From Chrysiogenales bacterium (GTDB lineage: Bacteria; Acidobacteriota; Aminicenantia; UBA2199), in assembly GCA_004525465.1 (NCBI GenBank), contig SPCN01000113.1:1-7140 (forward strand): 7,140 nt of DNA, in the 5' to 3' direction. Both the position numbers and the translations under genes were made by a program. The stretch's first letter is position 1. Each line of letters begins with the position of its first letter. The notes under the pieces were generated by a model, which worked only from the letters and a program-made list of their open reading frames with translations, did no database searches and was not told where the DNA came from. Shown here in pieces: positions 6,464-7,140 of this stretch.

Positions 6464-6835
6464 ATGATCAAGGGAATCGGCGTTGACATGATCGAAATCA
6501 GCCGGGTGCGGAATCTGATCGAACAGGACATGGGATTTGCCGAAAGAATTTTTACTGACAGGGAAATCGCCTACTGCGAAAGCAAGTTTTCCAAAGCCCA
6601 GCACTATGCGGCCCGTTTTACCGCCAAAGAGGCTTTTTTCAAAGCGTTGGGAACCGGTTTCCGGGAAGGCATGGGCTGGCAGGATGTGGAAGTGGAAAAT
6701 GATGCCCTGGGCAAACCGCAGTTGCGGCTGGCGGCAGTGGCGCTGGCCCATTTCAAAAAGAGAAAACTGAAAAGGGTGCTGCTGTCGCTTTCGCACACTC
6801 GCGATATGGCCGTCGCCCTGGTGGTCATCGAGTAG
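6464..6835 (+). CDS. acpS: Holo-[acyl-carrier-protein] synthase
   Basis: AcpS transfers 4'-phosphopantetheine from CoA to the conserved Ser of apo-ACP (EC 2.7.8.7), activating it for fatty-acid and lipid synthesis in the cytosol. The 123-residue length is typical. The family motifs are present: GIGVDMIEISR at 4-14 with Mg-binding Asp8, IFTDREIAYC at 29-38, ARFTAKEAFFKALGTG at 50-65 with metal-binding Glu56, GKPQL at 83-87, and LSLSHTRDMAVALV at 107-120 with His111. The ATG at 6464 has AGGTGG four nt upstream, and the N-terminus begins right at the first motif, so the start is secure. It is divergent from the PBP gene and convergent with the DUF4388-type gene. There is no linked pdxJ, alr or nnrD, which accompany acpS in many other bacteria. 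Confidence 0.97.
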   Translation: MIKGIGVDMIEISRVRNLIEQDMGFAERIFTDREIAYCESKFSKAQHYAARFTAKEAFFKALGTGFREGMGWQDVEVENDALGKPQLRLAAVALAHFKKRKLKRVLLSLSHTRDMAVALVVIE

Positions 6836-6850
6836 GATTTTAGCGGGCGT

Positions 6851-6870
6851 TTTTATTACAGAAAGAAAAA
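6851..6870. repeat. Convergent-gap motif, copy 2
   Basis: This copy is 18 of 20 identical to 4006-4025. It occupies most of the 35-bp gap between acpS and the converging gene and abuts that gene's TAG stop. No good hairpin accompanies this copy. The best candidate is a 5-bp CGCCC/GGGCG pairing (6814-6818 with 6845-6849) across a long loop, followed by TTTTTATT. Confidence 0.45.
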
Positions 6871-7140
6871 CTATTTCAGCTTGATCAGATCGGAAGTGAC
6901 CATGCCGTAGATAATGCGCGAGGTATCGTAGATATTGACTCCGCATTCCCGGCAAATCTGGTTGATGCTTTTTTTGCCGTCGATTTTGGCTATGATCACC
7001 CACTCCATGGTCGAAAGGGAAATTTTACGGCGTTCCTGGCGGTCGATGTCGCTGAATTCGGGGATGGCGTCGATGGAGCCGATTTTTTTGCGCAGTAGTT
7101 TCCATTCATCGATGCGGCGGGCGGCTTCCATGAGCAGGGA
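6871..7140 (-). CDS. C-terminal end of a probable DUF4388 (PATAN-type) protein, cut by the right edge
   Basis: The frame is open to the right edge (three more codons, Ser-Leu-Leu, precede the Met at 7131), so about 89 C-terminal residues are visible and the true start lies outside. The visible start LLMEAARRIDEW resembles the helix that closes DUF4388 domains, which occur in gliding, signalling and response-regulator-like proteins of deltaproteobacteria, Acidobacteriota and others. The rest (WVIIAKIDGKKSINQICRECG, then DTSRIIYGMVTSDLIKLK) has the layout of the winged-helix-like tail often attached to it: a 'v..idG..si.ei' strand-helix followed by a 'i..L...glI' helix. The role is probably regulatory or adaptor. 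The family call rests on memory of these motifs and not on a search. Confidence 0.6.
   Translation of the reverse strand, partial: SLLMEAARRIDEWKLLRKKIGSIDAIPEFSDIDRQERRKISLSTMEWVIIAKIDGKKSINQICRECGVNIYDTSRIIYGMVTSDLIKLK

Overview
The window looks like an ordinary chromosomal stretch of a Gram-negative bacterium. The envelope evidence is a predicted secreted protein ending in an outer-membrane-type C-terminal Phe and a class A penicillin-binding protein. Base composition is moderately GC-rich by eye, gaps are short, and several promoters match the sigma-70 consensus. The uncharacterised OMP-like protein and the DUF4388-type fragment suggest the Acidobacteriota/Aminicenantes neighbourhood, but that is a guess from family impressions and not a demonstrated assignment. 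I see no mobile element, CRISPR array, tRNA or rRNA.

Left part (1-2087, + strand): the C-terminal part of the chromosome-condensation ATPase Smc, cut by the left edge, is followed 6 bp later by a corrinoid adenosyltransferase (CobO/BtuR type). They probably form a co-transcribed pair. Middle part (2088-4004, + strand): two separately promoted genes for exported proteins. The first is a 398-residue protein with an Ig-like middle, six cysteines and a barrel-like C-terminus, closed by a perfect 12-bp hairpin terminator. The second is a small secreted protein with a Gln/Glu/Pro-rich linker, driven by a perfect TTGACA-N18-TATAAT promoter.

Right part (4005-7140): a class A PBP lies on the minus strand, converging on the small secreted gene and diverging from acpS (holo-ACP synthase). 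The roughly 110-bp divergent region holds promoters for both genes and a dyad that reads as an intrinsic terminator or an operator. Beyond acpS, and converging on it, is the C-terminal end of what looks like a DUF4388 (PATAN-type) protein, cut by the right edge.

Functionally this is housekeeping: chromosome organisation, cofactor activation, envelope proteins, peptidoglycan synthesis and acyl-carrier activation. I did not find a convincing new multi-gene system. The less expected signals are non-coding: a 20-bp motif shared (18/20) by both convergent gaps, a dyad over the acpS -35 box, a hairpin overlapping the PBP stop codon, and three promoters whose predicted starts leave almost no 5' leader.
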